A DNA stretch of 44,861 bases from contig NZ_AOID01000028.1 in assembly GCF_000337195.1 (NCBI RefSeq), positions 1 to 44,861 of the forward strand, given 5' to 3'. Below, piece by piece: positions 41,145 to 44,861 of this stretch (the stretch's first letter is position 1; every line of letters starts with the position of its first letter). Origin of the DNA: Natrinema versiforme JCM 10478 (GTDB taxonomy: Archaea > Halobacteriota > Halobacteria > Halobacteriales > Natrialbaceae). The notes beneath the pieces were generated by a model that worked only from the letters and a program-made list of their open reading frames with translations, made no database searches and was not told the DNA's origin. The position numbers and the translations under genes were made by a program.

Positions 41145-41573
41145 ATGAGCGGACGGACGCGACTCACGACCGTCGAGACGGTCCACGAGAATCGGTCGTG
41201 GCTGTTCACGATTCGAGATCAGTACGGTGAACCGGACGAGGTGATCCTCGTTCCCTGCGAGGACGACAGTGGTGTCGAGGCCTGGATCAACCGCTGTACC
41301 CACGAGGCCCAGCGTCTCGATACCGGCCGGGGCGCGGCGATGCGCGACGGGCAGATCATCTGTCCGAAACACGGCTCGATGTTCGACTCCTGTTCGGGCT
41401 ACTGCGATAACGGCGACGCTGCCGACACGACGCTGCCATCGATCGAGGTCACGGTCGACGACGGCGTCGTCTACCTGACTGAAGACGGCGTTACTTTCGC
41501 CCACGAAGGCGGGATCGACGACGAAACCGACGAGGACGACGGTCCTTCGTCGACATCGCACATCGGGTTCTGA
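41145..41573 (+). CDS. Rieske-type [2Fe-2S] protein
   Basis: A 142-residue soluble Rieske ferredoxin-like protein, starting at ATG 41145. The cluster ligands are in CTHEAQRL (near 52-54) and CPKHGSMFD (near 74-77), that is C-x-H ... C-x2-H, with the first box reading CTH rather than the commoner CPH. There is no membrane helix or Tat signal, so it is cytoplasmic, like ring-hydroxylase ferredoxins. The N-terminus (TTVETVHENRSWLFTIRD) and the acidic tail suit a haloarchaeal electron carrier. Its partner is not encoded nearby. The diphthine synthase gene follows after 78 bases. Confidence 0.88.
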   Translation: MSGRTRLTTVETVHENRSWLFTIRDQYGEPDEVILVPCEDDSGVEAWINRCTHEAQRLDTGRGAAMRDGQIICPKHGSMFDSCSGYCDNGDAADTTLPSIEVTVDDGVVYLTEDGVTFAHEGGIDDETDEDDGPSSTSHIGF

Positions 41574-41651
41574 CCGCGGCGGCGAAGGGGCCCGACGCGG
41601 GGCGAGCACCGTCTCGAAAACGTATTCCGAGCGCTACGACTACGGGCGGCT

Positions 41652-42425
41652 ATGCTCACGTTCATCGGCCTCGGTCTCTACGACGAGCGCTCGATCACCG
41701 TCGAGGGCCGGGACGCCCTGCAGGCGGCCGATCGCGTCTACGCCGAGTTCTACACCAGCAAACTGATCGGCACGACGGTCGACGACCTCGAGGCCGCCCA
41801 CGACATCGAGATCGAGGTCCGGGACCGCGCGGGCGTCGAACAGGAACCCGACGACATGCTCGCGGCGGCCGAAACCGAAGACATCGCCTTCCTGACGGCC
41901 GGAGATACGATGATCTCGACGACCCACGTCGACCTGCGACTGCGGGCTCACGACCGCGGAATCGAGACGCGCGTGATCCACGGCGTCACTGCCCAGACCG
42001 CCACCAGTTCGCTGACGGGACTGCAGAACTATCGGTTCGGTAAGGCGACGACGCTGCCGTTTCCCTACGCCCACGGCGCGGACGGACTCCCCGCGAGCGT
42101 GACCGAAACGATCGACGACAATCAGGACGACGGACTACATACCGTCGTCTACCTCGATATCAAGGCCGAGCGCGAGGAGTACATGACCGCCGATGTCGGT
42201 GCGGAACTGATCGCCGAGGAGTACCCCGACCTCGCGGGCGTCGTCGTCGCCCGCGCGGGCAGTCCCGACCCGCTCGTCGAGGCCGGAACCATGGCCGAAC
42301 TCGCGGACCGGGAGTTCGGCGATCCGCTGCACCTGCTCGTCGTTCCGGGCGAATGTCACCTGCTCGAGGCCGACGCACTGGTCGAACTGGCCGATGCGGA
42401 CCGAGAGAGTCTCCGAATCGCCTGA
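41652..42425 (+). CDS. dphB: Diphthine synthase
   Basis: A 257-residue SAM-dependent methyltransferase of the tetrapyrrole-methylase fold that trimethylates the modified histidine of elongation factor aEF-2 on the way to diphthamide. Marks: LTFIGLGLYDERSITVEG at the N-terminus, VYAEFYTSKL near 29, FLTAGDTMISTTHVDLRLRA near 79, VIHGVTAQTATSSLTGLQNYRFGKATTLPFP near 108-138, and YLDIKAEREEYMT. Length is standard. It lies downstream of the Rieske gene in the same direction. The product should be essential or nearly so for normal translation. Confidence 0.94.
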   Translation: MLTFIGLGLYDERSITVEGRDALQAADRVYAEFYTSKLIGTTVDDLEAAHDIEIEVRDRAGVEQEPDDMLAAAETEDIAFLTAGDTMISTTHVDLRLRAHDRGIETRVIHGVTAQTATSSLTGLQNYRFGKATTLPFPYAHGADGLPASVTETIDDNQDDGLHTVVYLDIKAEREEYMTADVGAELIAEEYPDLAGVVVARAGSPDPLVEAGTMAELADREFGDPLHLLVVPGECHLLEADALVELADADRESLRIA

Positions 42426-42524
42426 GACCGTCGAGCCGCCGGTCGAAACTCTCCGTCTCGAGACGGTGTTCCGTTCGAAACCGAACGCCGGCAGATTTAC
42501 GGCGGGGGCGGGAAAGGGTGGCCC

Positions 42525-43376
42525 ATGAGCGGTCCGGAGGGCACGGACGACGCGACTCGCTTGGACGGGTCGGACACAGCCGACCAGCGGGGCGACTTCG
42601 ATCGGGAGACGTTCGAGTTGGCCCGCGAGGAGCTTCGGACGACGTTCGACTATCAGGTCGAGCGCGTTCGGGAGATCGACGAGAAGGCCATCGAGATCCT
42701 GAAGGCGAACCTCCTGTTGATCGGGCTGGTCGTCACGGGTGGGTCGATCGTCGTCCAGACCGACCTCGACGTCGCGCCGTTCATCAACCTGTATACGATC
42801 GCCAGCGCGCTCCTCTTGTTGGTCTCGACCGGTCTTGCCGGGGTAACGTATACGGCTTCGAACCTCCGGGGCGGTATCGACGGTGACGCGGTCGACGCCG
42901 CGCTCGCGACGGCTCGAGTCGGTCCCGAAGCCGACGCGGACCGGTTCGAGGTGCGATTGCTTCGGAGCTACGGCCGGTGGATCGAGTACAACGCCCGGGT
43001 GACGGCGGTCAACGACATGTTCGCGACGATCACGGTCCTCATGGTAATCGCCTCATTCGTCTACGTCGTCGCCGGCATCGCGGCCGGCGCGCTCGGTCCG
43101 TCGACTCTCGTCTCGGCGGTCACCTTTCTCGCGCTTACGGCCGTCCTCCTGTGGCTCGGTGCCTTCGCGTACTACATGGATCACCTCGGCGCGAGCGACG
43201 ACCGGTGGGAGGGCACGTTCGACGGCGTCAGGATTTCGAAGGGTGTGACCCGGGAACGGGGACTGTCGACGCTGCGATCGATGCGCAGCGAGGGAGCCAA
43301 CGACGAAGCACAGGAGGAGCGAGCCGACGAAGCGCAAGCGGCGGACGCGGCCCCGGCACGAAACGCGAGGTCCTAG
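42525..43376 (+). CDS. Four-helix membrane protein with coiled-coil-like N-terminus (SLATT/PycTM-like?)
   Basis: A 283-residue protein. Residues 1-25 are polar. About 26-60 is a charged helix (FELAREELRTTFDYQVERVREIDEKAIEIL) running into helix 1 (61-77). Helix 2 is at 88-110, a cytoplasmic part at 111-164, helices 3 and 4 at 165-187 and 192-217, then an acidic Ala/Glu-rich tail. The D-x-KA...LKANLL entry into the first hairpin and the second hairpin after a helix (YGRWIEYNARVTAVNDMFATITVLM) recall SLATT and PycTM (DUF5706) membrane effectors, but no nucleotide cyclase or other defence partner is adjacent. The function is unknown and the similarity is only by eye. Confidence 0.6.
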   Translation: MSGPEGTDDATRLDGSDTADQRGDFDRETFELAREELRTTFDYQVERVREIDEKAIEILKANLLLIGLVVTGGSIVVQTDLDVAPFINLYTIASALLLLVSTGLAGVTYTASNLRGGIDGDAVDAALATARVGPEADADRFEVRLLRSYGRWIEYNARVTAVNDMFATITVLMVIASFVYVVAGIAAGALGPSTLVSAVTFLALTAVLLWLGAFAYYMDHLGASDDRWEGTFDGVRISKGVTRERGLSTLRSMRSEGANDEAQEERADEAQAADAAPARNARS

Positions 43377-43419
43377 ATCGGACGTCCCTGCAAATCGCGG
43401 CACTCACACCCATCCGGCC

Positions 43420-44505
43420 TCAGCCGTCCACGACTGACTCGAGCCGATCCAGAAAGTCCCCGGGGACTTCGACGTGGGGCGTGTGGCCCGTGTTCCCGAA
43501 GACGACCTCTTCGAACTCGCCGCCGCGGTCGGCGTAGTTCTCGAGGACGGCGCGGGTCTGATCGACCATCGGTTGGGGCGGGAAGACGTCCTCGCCGGGC
43601 CAGTCCGGCAGTTCGCCCATCCGTCCGAGCGTACCGAGATCGAACAGCGAGGCGTTCGAGACAATCTGGTCGGAATCGCCGCGGATCCACAGTACCGGCG
43701 GTTTCTCGTCGGGGTCGATTTCGGTGATTGCCTCGAGGTCGCAGAACTTGGGGGAGATGGCGTTGTTGACGCCCGTTTCGCCCGGGGCGATACCCGGCCA
43801 GTTGTCGCTCGGACTCGAAGAGCCCGGATAGTTCTCGTCGCCGGTCGCTGTATCGAGCATGCCCGTCAGATAGGATTCCTCGCGGTCGTCGTCGAACTCG
43901 TGGGTCGGATCGACATAGTAGGTGCGCAACACCTTTCGCGGGGAGGTCTGGCCCTCCTCGCTCCGGTCGCGGTTCTCGAGGCCCGCCACGAACCCGTCGT
44001 TGCCGATCCCGCCGCCGGAGCCGGCGTAGTCGTCGAAACAGGGCGTGCCCTCGGTGTCTTTCGTCCCGCCGAACCCGTACGGCGAGAGCGGGTTGACGAG
44101 GACGAGGTCGGAGACGGCCTCGGGGTGATCGATCGCGTACCGCATTGTGACCCCGCCGCCGTTCGACCAGCCCACGAGGACGAACGGCCTCGCGAGGTCG
44201 AGTTCATCCACCAGCGCGTGCAGATCGCCCTCGAAATCGCCGAGACCGTTCGTCGCGTCGACCGGTTTCGTCTCCGAATCGCCGTAGCCCCGCAGATCGG
44301 GTGCGATCGCGCGATGGCGACTCGAGAGCTCCGCCATCACGTCTTCGAAAAACCGCGAGGAAGAGACGTTTCCGTGGAGGAAGACGACTGTTTCGCCCTC
44401 GGCGTCGGCCCGATCGGATCCGCCAGACTCGAGGTAGTGGGTCTCGAGGCGGTCCGTTTCGACGGTTCGCGAGTCGACGCCAGCGAGGGTGTCGTCCCGA
44501 GGCAT
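43420..44505 (-). CDS. Alpha/beta hydrolase
   Basis: A 361-residue alpha/beta-hydrolase-fold protein starting at ATG 44505 (MPRDDTLAG); an in-frame GTG lies at 44520. Visible catalytic elements: oxyanion strand VVFLHGNVSSSRFFEDV, DLRGYGDSE, nucleophile elbow VGWSNGGGVT (Ser near 117), acid in LWIRGDSDQIVS and His in NTGHTPHVEVP near the C-terminus. The cap domain (about 145-260) is longer than usual, with a Gly/Ser/Asp-rich region. There is no signal peptide. The substrate cannot be told; haloalkane dehalogenase, epoxide hydrolase and esterase relatives share this layout. Confidence 0.85.
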   Translation of the reverse strand: MPRDDTLAGVDSRTVETDRLETHYLESGGSDRADAEGETVVFLHGNVSSSRFFEDVMAELSSRHRAIAPDLRGYGDSETKPVDATNGLGDFEGDLHALVDELDLARPFVLVGWSNGGGVTMRYAIDHPEAVSDLVLVNPLSPYGFGGTKDTEGTPCFDDYAGSGGGIGNDGFVAGLENRDRSEEGQTSPRKVLRTYYVDPTHEFDDDREESYLTGMLDTATGDENYPGSSSPSDNWPGIAPGETGVNNAISPKFCDLEAITEIDPDEKPPVLWIRGDSDQIVSNASLFDLGTLGRMGELPDWPGEDVFPPQPMVDQTRAVLENYADRGGEFEEVVFGNTGHTPHVEVPGDFLDRLESVVDG

Positions 44506-44690
44506 ACCTGCCCCAATCACGGCGAGTGTGATAGGTGTCGGGATCGCCTTTACAACCGGAGTCGGTTCGAGCGCGATGGGACGGTACGTCTCCCGAATTC
44601 GTGATCGGCGACCAGTCGGACCGATCGGCCGCGACCGATGTCACTCAGTGAACACTGACGACATTAGTTCGAATTAAAGCATGCAGAAAC

Positions 44691-44700
44691 GATTATATTC
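44691..44700 (+). promoter_or_regulatory. TATA box before the aldolase gene
   Basis: GATTATATTC lies about 30 bases before the first possible ATG (44726) and 42 before the second (44738). Transcription should start near 44722-44726. Confidence 0.5.
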
Positions 44701-44737
44701 GAAAACAATTCATCACTGTATTCGAATGGTTCGGTGC

Positions 44738-44861
44738 ATGAAAGCGTTCGACGAGACACCGATCAGTCGAAACGGGAAATCGCTCATCCTTGCCCACGAC
44801 CACGGTCTCGAGCACGGACCGGCGGCGTTCGAAGGGGTCGAAGATCGGCTCGATCCGGAGA
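44738..44861 (+). CDS. Class I fructose-bisphosphate aldolase / DeoC-LacD-type aldolase (partial)
   Basis: The first 41 codons of a gene cut by the right edge. The protein begins MKAFDETPISRNGKSLILAH, followed by the family signature DHGLEHGPAAF. This is the N-terminus of archaeal-type class I fructose-1,6-bisphosphate aldolase (DhnA family); the related enzyme of the archaeal shikimate entry pathway shares the motif. The Schiff-base lysine lies beyond the window. An ATG 12 bases upstream (44726, adding MVRC) sits at the position expected for a leaderless start from the TATA box at 44691, so either codon may be used. Confidence 0.8.
   Translation, partial: MKAFDETPISRNGKSLILAHDHGLEHGPAAFEGVEDRLDPE

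Overview
The window is from a haloarchaeon, most likely a member of the Natrialbales (Haloterrigena/Natrinema type). The evidence is high GC, very frequent CTCGAG words, strongly acidic proteins, twin-arginine signal peptides, TATA boxes about 25-35 bases before leaderless starts, archaeal-only enzymes (pantoate kinase, phosphopantothenate synthetase, geranylgeranylglyceryl-phosphate synthase, Lsm with L37e), and many halophile-only proteins of unknown function. It looks like chromosomal core with small accessory scars, not a plasmid or virus. The genus is an inference from style and was not tested.

Layout: 1-4.9 kb holds the start of a HalOD1-domain protein, a Dna2-type nuclease-helicase and small membrane or unknown proteins. 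4.9-6.0 kb has two hairpin-rich non-coding repeat elements around an NTF2-like protein and a small membrane protein. 6.1-11.5 kb carries a DUF2342 metalloprotease-like protein, the lsm-rpl37e pair, a threonine-synthase-like protein without the PLP lysine, a tiny Cys-rich protein, GGGP synthase (membrane lipid) and a sirtuin. 11.7-18.2 kb carries aspS, a duplicated aspS 3' end, then pantoate kinase and phosphopantothenate synthetase (the two archaeal CoA-specific steps) on either side of a 970-residue membrane protein with 13 YegP-type repeats. 18.2-21.9 kb has an unknown protein, tyrS, a Tat-exported DUF305 protein and birA. 21.9-29.1 kb is a peptide-type ABC importer on the minus strand: a fused double ATPase, a Tat lipoprotein binding protein, two permeases and a small membrane protein. 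29.1-31.5 kb has small halophile proteins and a universal stress protein.

31.6-36.7 kb is one giant secreted protein (1653 residues). It has a Gln/Ala repeat array of about 15 units, three DUF7282-like domains, a lamin-tail-like domain, three CARDB-like domains and an acidic tail. A 47-residue ORF sits directly upstream and is translationally coupled to it. 37.0-39.1 kb is the biotin ECF transporter bioY-bioM-bioN; its promoter carries a good match to the BirA operator, which links it to birA at 21 kb. 39.1-39.8 kb is a gene-poor scar: a tRNA-Thr(CGT) gene with a second copy of its 3' end about 200 bases downstream, as left by an integrative element. 39.9-44.9 kb has Trm5, a Rieske protein, diphthine synthase, a four-helix membrane protein of possible SLATT/PycTM type, an alpha/beta hydrolase and the start of a class I aldolase.

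Most promising leads: the Gln-repeat surface protein with its coupled mini-ORF, the lysine-less threonine synthase homologue, the YegP-repeat membrane protein inside the CoA locus, the BirA site at bioY, and the two duplicated gene 3' ends (aspS and tRNA-Thr). No CRISPR array, rRNA, transposase or integrase gene was seen.
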